Assembly: GCA_964355115.1 (NCBI GenBank)
Contig: CAYHCQ010000001.1
Location: 18,742 to 82,741 of the forward strand
From: JANXZO01 sp964355115
GTDB lineage: Bacteria; Bacteroidota; Bacteroidia; Bacteroidales; FEN-979
Direction: 5' to 3'
DNA length: 64,000 nt
This document shows, piece after piece, positions 33,718 through 42,237 of the stretch. Every line of letters begins with the position of its first letter. Within the stretch, counting starts at the first letter, position 1. The position numbers and the translations under genes are program-made. Under the pieces are notes generated by a model. The model saw only the letters and a program-made list of their open reading frames with translations. It made no database searches and had not been told where the DNA came from.

Positions 33718-35469
33718 TCAGTATATGACCATCTTTCCGGAACAGATGTTTCGGTCCGCCCCAAACAATGTGTATGTAAATAATCCTTTAAGCCCTTTCG
33801 TGTTTGTAAAAACAGCCTGGTTAAATCCCGGACTGATCTTTATCGGAATGGTCTGGATCTGTTTTCCAGTGATGTCGCGGATTACGATCAATGCCCTTTC
33901 CATATGAACATCCGGGGTAGCTTCAACAATGAAAATTGTCTGCCCGGAAAAAGGGTTTGGGCTGTTCGGTAGCAGCCGGATCCCCCAGTTGCGCTCAAGC
34001 TGGCTGTTCAATCCAACGGCAAGAACCGAAAATTCATTGCAAAACAGGCTTTCAACACCATTCTTCACATTGGCAACACTAAAGAAATAGGTCTTATTGG
34101 GGTCAAGCCCGTTGATCACAATGTGATTTGTAAGAAAGGTATAAACCGAATCGAAATAAAGCGTTCCTGATCTTTTGGTGCGAATCCCCACCCGGTAGTG
34201 CTGGAAAACTGAATCGGCCCCATGCATCAGGATTTCGATGCCCCCGGAACATGGAATCCATTCTGGTTGCGGCATCGGAGGTGCCAATGCCAGCCACCCC
34301 AGGTTCACCCCGTTCATGATCAGATTTCTTTTCAAATACCCGGGATCAACGAAGAAACTGTCGATACTTCCATTTGGAGGTATACTGAGATCAACTCCGA
34401 GAATATCCCTTACGGAATGCTGACGGTCGGGCGGGGTGCCGGATCCATTGCCATGTTCATTCCGCGAAGTAAACCTGATTGCAGAATATCCTTTCTGGCG
34501 GAACGGGATGTGGTCGCCGCTCCTGCCAGTCCTGTCTTCGGTTATAATGATATCGATGTCCATCGGGGTGGCAAGGAGCGGGTTGATCTGTTCTTCCTGG
34601 TGAAGGCGGATGTAACGCGCCAGCTGTTTGTGCGGTGAAACAGCAGTTGAATCGTTATATGTGGAGTAGGAAAATATCCGAACATGTGTGCTGTCAATAT
34701 TGTTCAGTCCGGGACAGCCAGGAGGTGAGGCGGTCTGACCACAAATAAATCCGCCGATGACATCATTATTAAGCACAGCCCGCATACGGATATTATTGTC
34801 CTTGATCCATTGCGAAAATGCTTTTGCCCCGTAAAGGCCCTGATCCTCCGCAGTAACAAGGGCGAAAACAATCGTGTGATCATAGGCATACCTTGTCATG
34901 ATTCTTGCGAGTTCCATAACCAATACCGTCCCCGACCCGTTGTCATCCATACCCGGTGAATAGCAGGCTGTATCGCACAACCCTTCACAGCGGGTATCGT
35001 AATGAGCTTCGATCAGAACAACCTCTTTGTTGGTGGTGTCTAAACCAGGTAAAACACCAAAAACATTACGGTGATGAGCCTGCCCGCATATCGGAAGGTT
35101 AAAGTCCATCCACGAAACCAGCAGCCTGTTATTGCAGGAAGCGCTGTAGGCTTCCATCTTCTCATAAATCCACCGGCGCACGGCACCAATGCCATGGGTT
35201 TCCGAAACTGTATCAGAGCCGGAATTCCGGTTGTGGTACGAATCGATCTTGCCAAGGTAATTGATCAGGGTATCTTTCGAACTCCTGGTTATTATTCCAT
35301 ACATTATGGAGTCAGGATCATTGATGACCACAGGAGGTTGAAAAGAAGCAGGATTATAATTTCCCAGGAGTACAGGCAGCACCAAAGGATTGGTTACGGT
35401 CATATTTGTCTGGGCAAATGACAATGCTGAACACAAAGTGAAGAAAATCAGAAGCCGCCGCTTTTTCAT
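33718..35469 (-). CDS. M28 family metallopeptidase with T9SS sorting domain
   Basis: 583 residues from ATG 35469 (MKKRRLLIFFTLCSALSFAQ signal peptide). Zinc ligands of the M28 aminopeptidase fold appear in IEAHYDTRCEG, SPGMDDNGSGT and TAEDQGLYGAKAF, with a later Asp/His pair. The catalytic domain covers about 90-365; a fibronectin-like region (about 385-480) and a type A sorting domain (about 495-583; LLPNSPNPFSGQTIF) follow. Predicted surface or secreted aminopeptidase. Confidence 0.87.
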   Translation of the reverse strand: MKKRRLLIFFTLCSALSFAQTNMTVTNPLVLPVLLGNYNPASFQPPVVINDPDSIMYGIITRSSKDTLINYLGKIDSYHNRNSGSDTVSETHGIGAVRRWIYEKMEAYSASCNNRLLVSWMDFNLPICGQAHHRNVFGVLPGLDTTNKEVVLIEAHYDTRCEGLCDTACYSPGMDDNGSGTVLVMELARIMTRYAYDHTIVFALVTAEDQGLYGAKAFSQWIKDNNIRMRAVLNNDVIGGFICGQTASPPGCPGLNNIDSTHVRIFSYSTYNDSTAVSPHKQLARYIRLHQEEQINPLLATPMDIDIIITEDRTGRSGDHIPFRQKGYSAIRFTSRNEHGNGSGTPPDRQHSVRDILGVDLSIPPNGSIDSFFVDPGYLKRNLIMNGVNLGWLALAPPMPQPEWIPCSGGIEILMHGADSVFQHYRVGIRTKRSGTLYFDSVYTFLTNHIVINGLDPNKTYFFSVANVKNGVESLFCNEFSVLAVGLNSQLERNWGIRLLPNSPNPFSGQTIFIVEATPDVHMERALIVIRDITGKQIQTIPIKISPGFNQAVFTNTKGLKGLFTYTLFGADRNICSGKMVIY

Positions 35470-35481
35470 ACCGGAAAGTTT

Positions 35482-35502
35482 TAACAAATATATAATTTGT
35501 TA
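35482..35502. promoter_or_regulatory. Perfect palindrome over the M28 gene -7 box
   Basis: taacaaat / atttgtta separated by 5 nt. On the minus strand it contains TATATTTG (35485-35492), a perfect -7 box 15 nt before the M28 start, so it could be an operator or simply an A/T-rich hairpin. It also holds the stop codon of the upstream DUF5916 gene (35500-35502). Confidence 0.4.
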
Positions 35503-38022
35503 TTCTTCCGTCCGCTTCTTTTTCGAGAACACTTTTTTGATGTTCAGGTAATCGAGGTAATACAGTACCCGGATAGAAAAGCTGTTGGATTGCGGGGCGT
35601 TGAGTGTATTTCCGAGGTCGTTAAAATAGTTGTGAACCAGCTGATTGCCCCAAGTGTTTATGATGTTTTTCCATACGATGCTCATCTCGCTTCCCGGCGC
35701 GAAATACCATATGAACTGGAGGTCGACGGTTAAGGCATTGAAATTGATGTTCTGTCCGTCGATGAATGCAGATGGATTCAGGCTTCCGTCAAAATTGAGC
35801 GTGTAAAATGAAAGGTAATTTGCCTGCGACCAGTAGTGCCGGGCCCGAAGTGAAAGCGATGTCTTCGTTCCAAATATATAGCTTGCTGTAAGAATGTTGT
35901 TGATCGTGGTGATGTCGCGCCTCCCAAAATAAATGGTTGGAATCATCAGGGAATCATATTCTGTTCCGGCCCACCCGTAGTTATTGAGATCGTTCTGATA
36001 CATCACGCTCATCGTTACCGAAAGGCGGTCGCTGAGCCGCACCCGGGGTGTAAACCTGATGTAATACATAAAGTTATTATTCGACGGACTGTTCATGAAT
36101 CCAAAATTATGATAGTACCTGAACATTTTCCGCCCATCAGAAGAAAACCCCCAGGAACCTGAATAGTTCAAGGGCATCTCATATACTCGTCCGGGTTGCC
36201 GGGGCTCATAAAAATCATTGAATCCCAAAGGTTGTATGGCAGCCTCCAGCGCATTACTCCAGTATTTTACGAAGGTGATCTGATTGCTCAGGCTGAAATT
36301 CAGGGTCTTAAATTCATTGGGCTTGTACTGTGTTATGTAGGCCGTCTGGAAGTCGGTCTGGGTATTGATTATTTTCCCCTTCGGGTCAAAGTCATACCAG
36401 GAAAGCCGGAGGCGGTTATAGGTTTCGTTGTTGTAGGGAATAAACCCCATATCGTTGGGGTCGTAGGTGTCGCCGGTTTCCTGCCTGAGCAGTTGGTACT
36501 GGAATTTGCCGCTGGGTTTCGAAAGGGCAATGGTATACTGGTGACCAAATTCAGGACTTGTTCCTGTTGTATATTGCTGGCTTAAATTAAAACGGCCAAA
36601 AACCTGAAAGGTGGCTTTTTTGTTCTTAATGCTGGTTTCGACCCCGGTTACGTTGGCCGAATACCCGTCGTCGGGTATCCAGTAGTTGGTATTGATCAGC
36701 GTTACATAGGAATTGTTTTTCAGGTTCTGGTCGAGGACAAGCACGTTGTAATTGGTAAAGGGCTGCGTCATCACCTTGCGCGATTCGCCTGTAATCGTGT
36801 CCTCAAGTGTAGCCCAGGTGTTGGTGGTCATCCCGTTGAAAAAACCGATACCCAGCCCCTTCGCATTCCTTCCCGATATTTTGGTTGCATTGATGATGCG
36901 CGTCTGGTCGGGGTTCTTTGTTACCTGCTCACCTGGCTTCAAACTGTCGTAACCGGCATAGTAGTTCTTAGGTGTACTGCCCACGCGCCGGGTGTAGAAG
37001 ATCTCGCATTTGTCGAAGAGTTCTGTGGCTTCGGTAAAGAACTGCCGCTTTTCATCGTAACGGATTTCAAACGGAGTAAGGTTCAGCACCTGGTCGTCGC
37101 TCTGAACCTGTCCGAAGTCGGGGATCAGCATCATATCCAGGGTGTAACTTTCATTTATACCGTAACGCAGATCGAGCCCTCCGCGAAGGAACCATGACCA
37201 GTTTGTGTTTTCGGGGTTCTTCTCTACGTAGCCAGAGAGATAGGGTGAAAAGGAGAGCCTTACGGGAGGTTTAATATCATGAATGCCGCTCACAGTACCG
37301 TAATAACGGAAAATATCCTGCGATTTATTGTCAACCCACGACCAGGTTGAGTATTCGTGGTAGCGGTGAATATTCCTCCACATATTGATTCCCCAAACCT
37401 GGTTTTCCGATTTCGGAAAGCGCAGGGCTGAGTAAGGTATTTTCACCTCCACGATCCATGCCGTATCCGTGATCAGGGTGGCACTCTCCCAAACTGCATC
37501 CCAGGAGATATCCTGGCCGATGGCCGAATATTTGCAATCGTTCTGCAGGTTGGCAGGGCTAACCTTAAACTCATACATATTGAGTCCGTCGTTGTATGGA
37601 AGAATGTCGAAAGAGATGTAGTCGGTATTCAGCTGCTCGATCTGGTCGCGGCGTCCAAGCTCCTTGCAGATGCTGTCGGGGCGGGGATCGTACATCACTG
37701 CCAGGATATAAAGTGCTGCATCGTCATAAGCAAAACGAATCTCGGTAGGCAAGGCAGGTGAGGTCCCGTTCCGGGGGCCGTATTCCACGAAATCGGTTGC
37801 TCCCGGCGCGATTTTCCAGATCGCCTCATCCGGTTTTCCGTCTATTTTAGGCGGCACCGAGACACGCAAAGCAGTGATATTTTTCTTCGCAAGTTCCGTA
37901 GAATCAAGGACCATGGTTGGTTTCTGACCCATTACAACCCCGGGGAAAGAGGTTGAAAGTGCGAAGAAGGACATGAAGAAAAAAAAACCGGAGAATGTCT
38001 GCAGTGCACGCGATACCTTCAT
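35500..38022 (-). CDS. DUF5916 outer-membrane protein with CBM9-like N-terminal domain
   Basis: 840 residues from ATG 38022 (MKVSRALQTFSGFFFF signal). The N-terminal domain (about 50-240) has the carbohydrate-binding family 9 features PKIDGKPDEAIWK and AYDDAALYILAVMYD. The remainder (DUF5916) contains LMLIPDFGQVQSDDQVLNLT-type sequence and EIRYDEKRQFFTEATELF, then many amphipathic beta strands up to a C-terminal aromatic strand, consistent with an outer-membrane barrel. Function of DUF5916 is unknown; binding or surface processing of a glycan is a guess. Confidence 0.85.
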   Translation of the reverse strand: MKVSRALQTFSGFFFFMSFFALSTSFPGVVMGQKPTMVLDSTELAKKNITALRVSVPPKIDGKPDEAIWKIAPGATDFVEYGPRNGTSPALPTEIRFAYDDAALYILAVMYDPRPDSICKELGRRDQIEQLNTDYISFDILPYNDGLNMYEFKVSPANLQNDCKYSAIGQDISWDAVWESATLITDTAWIVEVKIPYSALRFPKSENQVWGINMWRNIHRYHEYSTWSWVDNKSQDIFRYYGTVSGIHDIKPPVRLSFSPYLSGYVEKNPENTNWSWFLRGGLDLRYGINESYTLDMMLIPDFGQVQSDDQVLNLTPFEIRYDEKRQFFTEATELFDKCEIFYTRRVGSTPKNYYAGYDSLKPGEQVTKNPDQTRIINATKISGRNAKGLGIGFFNGMTTNTWATLEDTITGESRKVMTQPFTNYNVLVLDQNLKNNSYVTLINTNYWIPDDGYSANVTGVETSIKNKKATFQVFGRFNLSQQYTTGTSPEFGHQYTIALSKPSGKFQYQLLRQETGDTYDPNDMGFIPYNNETYNRLRLSWYDFDPKGKIINTQTDFQTAYITQYKPNEFKTLNFSLSNQITFVKYWSNALEAAIQPLGFNDFYEPRQPGRVYEMPLNYSGSWGFSSDGRKMFRYYHNFGFMNSPSNNNFMYYIRFTPRVRLSDRLSVTMSVMYQNDLNNYGWAGTEYDSLMIPTIYFGRRDITTINNILTASYIFGTKTSLSLRARHYWSQANYLSFYTLNFDGSLNPSAFIDGQNINFNALTVDLQFIWYFAPGSEMSIVWKNIINTWGNQLVHNYFNDLGNTLNAPQSNSFSIRVLYYLDYLNIKKVFSKKKRTEE

Positions 38023-38169
38023 GGGAAATAAAATTAACCCAATGCCGCTATAAACAAAAATATATTTGACCACCTTCCGGATATTCTCGGTTTCACCGGT
38101 GTTTTTGCCGATAACATTTTTTCGATAATGCTTTGCCGGAGGCGAATAGACATTTTATCCTCTTTTATA

Positions 38170-38177
38170 TATATTTG
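38170..38177 (+). promoter_or_regulatory. -7 promoter box of the exonuclease-Cache-NTase gene
   Basis: TATATTTG, a perfect TAnnTTTG box, 20 nt before the start. No clear -33 TTTG at 19-21 nt. Confidence 0.35.
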
Positions 38178-38197
38178 TATTCCTGAAAATCCAACAG

Positions 38198-41100
38198 ATG
38201 GAATTAAAGCCTCTTTCAAACATTGACCTGAATTTCGAGTCATCCAAGACGACCAAAGGCAAATTCCTGGTTCTGGATACTGAAACAACCGGATTGCCCC
38301 TGAAGAAAGCGTTGGAGGGCCCCGCCCCCAAGGGAACGCCACGAATTATCCAGGTTGCCTGGTTGTTGTTTGATGAAGATGGCAGGCTGATTATTTCACG
38401 AAACAGGTATCTCCGGCAGGACCATCCAATTCCGGCTGATTCAATTCGTATCCATGGCATCGATGATTCTGCCATTCTGCAAAAAGGAGAAAAACCCGCA
38501 CATGTATGGAATGATTTTATTAAAGACCTGGAAAATTGCGATTACCTGGTCGCACACAATGTCGATTTCGATATCCCACTGATTGAATACGAGTTAAGCC
38601 GTTTACATATTGAAAATCCTTTCGCAGGGAAACGAAAAATCTGTACCATGAAGCTTGGGAAGAATATCTGTAAAATCCCGGCAGAAGATGGTAACGGATT
38701 TAAATATCCTGCCCTCGATGAAATGTTCAAGATCGCCATGTGGGGCAGGCTTACTGACCAGCCGATTACAGGATTGCATGATGCCTACGCAGATGCGGCA
38801 ATAACCTCAAAGATCTTTTTTAATCTGTTGTTTTCCAAACATATAACCCTTGAGGATTCCATTGAAGAACCCTTCAGACTGCCGGTCATTCACGAAGATG
38901 AAGCTGTTGCAAAAAGCAAGTTCTTTGTAAATATAGTCCTGCCGACATTTCTCACGATCCTGCTGTTTTTCCTGGCCATCTTTTTTATAATTATTCCCAG
39001 GTTCAAGGAAAGCATCATGATGGGCAAACGCCAGATGATCAAAGAACTTACCAATTCTGCTGCCAGCATTCTTGAAAAATACGAGGCAGATGAGCGCAAT
39101 GGGTTAATGACTGCAGATATGGCCCGGAAGACTGCAATATCCAGGATACAGTATTTGCGTTACGGAGATGAGAACAAAGACTATTTCTGGATCACCGACA
39201 TGAAGCCCGATATGGTCATGCATCCCTACCGAAGCGATCTGAACGGGAAAAGCCTGGCTGGTTTTACCGATCCCCATGGTAAGAAACTTTTTGTTGAAAT
39301 GGTAGATGTTACCCGCCGGAATGGTCATGGATATGTCGAATACATGTGGCAATGGAAAGACGATCCGCTTCATATCGTTCCCAAATTGTCGTATGTTAAA
39401 GCGTTCAGGCCCTGGGGTTGGATCATCGGTACGGGAATCTATCTTGAGGATGTAAAAAAAGAGATCAAGTCACTGACCCAAAGACTGATTTTTATCTCCC
39501 TGGGAATTTCAGTCACCATCGCGCTGCTGCTGACCTATATTTCGTTACAAAGCATGAAGATTGAAAAGAAGAGGAAAAATGCAGAGTCCCTGTTGCGCGT
39601 GTCGCGGGAGAAATACAAAACACTTGTTGACGCCACTACCGAAGGGTTGATCATGGTCCTCGACAATAAAATGATCTTTTTCAACAATAAGATCATGGAG
39701 ATGACAGGCTATGCCGAAAACGAACTGACCAGCCAGTCCTTCCAAACGCTGATCAGTGAAAAGAACAAAGCTGAGACCCTGGGGCTCTTTCAACAGAGAG
39801 AGCTTCCTGAAGGGCAATATGAACTGATCCTGTCATTAAAAAATGGAAACCCGCTTGATACCATCACCACGGTCAGCTCGATTTTATTTGCGGAAAAGAA
39901 AGGAAAGCTGATCACCCTAAAGGATGCATCTGTCCAGAAAGCGCCTGAAGGAACTTCGGAGGATATCCTGCAACTCCTGGAGTTTTCCGGACTCGGATTT
40001 ATCAGGGTATTGCTTGATGAAAAGGGAAAAATCATCTATGCCAGCAGGTCTGTTGTCAAAATGCTTGGTTTCACTGATGTGAAAGAACTCAGCCAGCGCA
40101 ACATTCTTGATTTCTTTATCAATCCTTCAGAGAAAAAAAGATACCGTCAGCAGTTGCTTACCACCGGCAGGATCATGCATGCAGTTATTCACCTGAAAAA
40201 AAATGACGGAACAATTTGCACTGCATCAGCTTCGATGTTTGTCCGGAAAAAGGAGGGGCATCATTTACTGTGCGATGGAATCATTGAAGATATCACACAA
40301 CAGGTCCATTTACAAAATGAGGAAGAAGAATTCAGGTCATGGCTTCTTGCCCACACCCTGATATTACAAAATCCGGTTGATCCGTACATTAATCCGGCCT
40401 TGGATGTTCTGCTGGAAACTCCTGTTTCACAGGTCGTTGAGCTGATGAAAAAGCGAAAGACAAGTACCCTGCTTGTTAAAGGGAGCCAGGGAATTACGGC
40501 AGGCATCATAACTGCCGGCGATATTGCCGGAAGGGTCCTACTTAAGGGATTGAGTCTGAACCGGCCAGCCTGCGAAATTATGAGTTCTCCATTGGTTTCG
40601 ATCGATCCGGGTGCCACTTTGAACGAAGCCATTGCCCAGATGCAAACCAACAGGATATCCCATCTTGTTGTAAAGAACTTTTCAGGCTCTGTAACCGGGA
40701 TTCTAAATGAACGAGACCTGGTTCAACCCCTTTTCAGTTCATATTCATTCATCGAATATAAAATTGAATGTGCCGGGTCGGCCGGGGAGCTGGCAACGAT
40801 ATACAAGATGTTTCTGCGTTACCTTGCTTTAATGGTCAGGCAAACGGTCCAACCAGTCACTGTTGGTAAAACCATCGCATCCATTTCGGGGCTGATCACC
40901 GGAAAATTGATAACTTTAGCGATCGAAGAGCTCGGAGAACCTCCGGCAGAATTTGCCTTTATCGCACTGGGAAGCGAAGGGCGCATGGAGCAGACCCTGG
41001 CCACCGATCAGGACAATGCCATCATTTACCAGGATGTCGCTGGCCCTGATGCTGAAATCGTGCAGGCATATTTCAACAAGCTCGGTGAATCGGTGTGCGA

Positions 41101-41779
41101 CAACCTTAATGCCATCGGATTTCAATACTGCAAGGGCAGGATTATGGCCAGGAATCCGCTGTGGTGCAAATCGCTGGAATCCTGGAAAAACTACTTTACA
41201 CGGTGGATCTCAACCCCGGACCCAAAGAGCCTCCTGGACGTGTCCATATTTTTTGATTTCAGGGCTGTTTTCGGTAAAACCGAGCTTGCCGATGAACTTC
41301 GACGCCACGTCAGCAAGGTTTCCGACGGACAGGCATCCTTCTTCTACAATTTTGCCGGGAATGTACTTTCTTTTAAACCCCCTATTGGATTGACCGGTGC
41401 CATTCATACTGAAAAGAAAGAAGACAGGGAACTGTTCGATCTGAAATACGGGATGACTCCATATGTTATGTTTGCGCGTATTTATGCTGTCTTTCAAAAG
41501 ATTGCATGCACAAGTACATCCGGCAGGATACAGTCCTTGTACGACTCACAGGTAATTCCGCTTTCTACCTATAAAGAAATCGTCTTCGGATATAATTTTC
41601 TCATGCAGCTGCGATATAAGCACCAGGTAACTCAGTTCGAAAATCATGAGGAAATCAACAACCTGCTTGACATTCACGGGCTGTCAGAAGCTGAGGAAAC
41701 AACCCTGAAGAAAGTATTGTCGCATATCACCGATTTGCAGAGCCGGCTCAATATTGATTTTAAGCGGTCGATTTTATAA
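38198..41779 (+). CDS. Multidomain signalling protein: DnaQ-like exonuclease / Cache / PAS / PAS / CBS pair / DUF294 nucleotidyltransferase
   Basis: 1193 residues, one open frame. Order: DEDDh 3'-5' exonuclease (22-212) with LDTETTGL (Asp27, Glu29), AHNVDFD (Asp125) and HDAYAD (His194, Asp199) intact; TM1 (242-267); sCache_2-like extracytoplasmic domain (270-425; DYFWITDMKPDMVMHPY, AFRPWGWIIGTGIY); TM2 (430-450); PAS-like regions (466-575 and 585-700); CBS pair (730-850); GlnD/DUF294-type nucleotidyltransferase (about 865-1005) with GSEGRMEQ (925-932) and DQD (937-939); DUF294 C-terminal helical domain (1050-1190). Two TM segments place both enzymes in the cytoplasm and the sensor outside. 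Upstream of an ActP-like symporter operon; likely a sensor-effector for that transporter. Substrates of exonuclease and NTase unknown. Confidence 0.88.
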   Translation: MELKPLSNIDLNFESSKTTKGKFLVLDTETTGLPLKKALEGPAPKGTPRIIQVAWLLFDEDGRLIISRNRYLRQDHPIPADSIRIHGIDDSAILQKGEKPAHVWNDFIKDLENCDYLVAHNVDFDIPLIEYELSRLHIENPFAGKRKICTMKLGKNICKIPAEDGNGFKYPALDEMFKIAMWGRLTDQPITGLHDAYADAAITSKIFFNLLFSKHITLEDSIEEPFRLPVIHEDEAVAKSKFFVNIVLPTFLTILLFFLAIFFIIIPRFKESIMMGKRQMIKELTNSAASILEKYEADERNGLMTADMARKTAISRIQYLRYGDENKDYFWITDMKPDMVMHPYRSDLNGKSLAGFTDPHGKKLFVEMVDVTRRNGHGYVEYMWQWKDDPLHIVPKLSYVKAFRPWGWIIGTGIYLEDVKKEIKSLTQRLIFISLGISVTIALLLTYISLQSMKIEKKRKNAESLLRVSREKYKTLVDATTEGLIMVLDNKMIFFNNKIMEMTGYAENELTSQSFQTLISEKNKAETLGLFQQRELPEGQYELILSLKNGNPLDTITTVSSILFAEKKGKLITLKDASVQKAPEGTSEDILQLLEFSGLGFIRVLLDEKGKIIYASRSVVKMLGFTDVKELSQRNILDFFINPSEKKRYRQQLLTTGRIMHAVIHLKKNDGTICTASASMFVRKKEGHHLLCDGIIEDITQQVHLQNEEEEFRSWLLAHTLILQNPVDPYINPALDVLLETPVSQVVELMKKRKTSTLLVKGSQGITAGIITAGDIAGRVLLKGLSLNRPACEIMSSPLVSIDPGATLNEAIAQMQTNRISHLVVKNFSGSVTGILNERDLVQPLFSSYSFIEYKIECAGSAGELATIYKMFLRYLALMVRQTVQPVTVGKTIASISGLITGKLITLAIEELGEPPAEFAFIALGSEGRMEQTLATDQDNAIIYQDVAGPDAEIVQAYFNKLGESVCDNLNAIGFQYCKGRIMARNPLWCKSLESWKNYFTRWISTPDPKSLLDVSIFFDFRAVFGKTELADELRRHVSKVSDGQASFFYNFAGNVLSFKPPIGLTGAIHTEKKEDRELFDLKYGMTPYVMFARIYAVFQKIACTSTSGRIQSLYDSQVIPLSTYKEIVFGYNFLMQLRYKHQVTQFENHEEINNLLDIHGLSEAEETTLKKVLSHITDLQSRLNIDFKRSIL

Positions 41780-41810
41780 CACCTCTTCCGTCCTCTTTTT
41801 TCCATTTTAC

Positions 41811-41840
41811 TTGTTAATTTAAAAACAATGCATATCTTTG
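41811..41840 (+). promoter_or_regulatory. Promoter of the symporter operon
   Basis: TTG (41811-41813), 19 nt, then a perfect TATCTTTG (41833-41840). It leaves a leader of about 100 nt before the DUF485 start. Confidence 0.55.
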
Positions 41841-41934
41841 GTATCGTAATCCCAGATAGGGATGTTAGGTAGCCTGAACCTTTTGCCTTCAGAATATCTT
41901 TCCCTTAACCCATTTGCTCTAACATAACATTTAA

Positions 41935-41942
41935 AAAGGAGG
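41935..41942 (+). promoter_or_regulatory. Strong Shine-Dalgarno site of the DUF485 gene
   Basis: aaaggagg, 4 nt before ATG 41947. Such complete sites are uncommon in Bacteroidota, where most genes in this window show none. Confidence 0.75.
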
Positions 41943-41946
41943 AACT

Positions 41947-42225
41947 ATGCTTCACGAACCGGCAGCAGTAATCGGCAATGACAATGCCGCTGCAAAAAAA
42001 TCAAAATTAGGTGTGATTTTATTCACAGTTTACACTATCATCTATTCAGGTTTTGTGCTTATCGGCCTGACAAAACCCGAATTAATGGGGCTGGAACTGA
42101 TAGGCGGGCAGAACATAGCCATTATATACGGATTCGGACTGATCGTCCTTGCCATAATCATGGGTTTCGTCTATAATTATTTCTGCACGAAAATGGAAAA
42201 TAAATTAAATAAACACCAATCCTAA
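41947..42225 (+). CDS. DUF485 membrane protein, symporter partner (YjcH-like)
   Basis: 92 residues with two membrane segments (about 23-43 and 57-80). KSKLGVILFTVYTIIYSGFV and GGQNIAIIYGFGLIVL fit DUF485, the small protein encoded next to ActP-type acetate symporters (yjcH-actP in E. coli). It lies 12 nt before the symporter gene and begins with a strong ribosome site. The N-terminus is Ala/Asn-rich and probably cytoplasmic. Role: accessory subunit or stabiliser of the symporter; the family's biochemical function is not established. Confidence 0.85.
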   Translation: MLHEPAAVIGNDNAAAKKSKLGVILFTVYTIIYSGFVLIGLTKPELMGLELIGGQNIAIIYGFGLIVLAIIMGFVYNYFCTKMENKLNKHQS

Positions 42226-42237
42226 CACCTAATCCAC

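Noticed and set aside
38198..41779. Chimeric assembly joining two genes
   Set aside because: The frame is continuous with logical topology (cytoplasm, membrane, outside, membrane, cytoplasm) and no repeats or N at the joins; cannot be fully excluded without reads.
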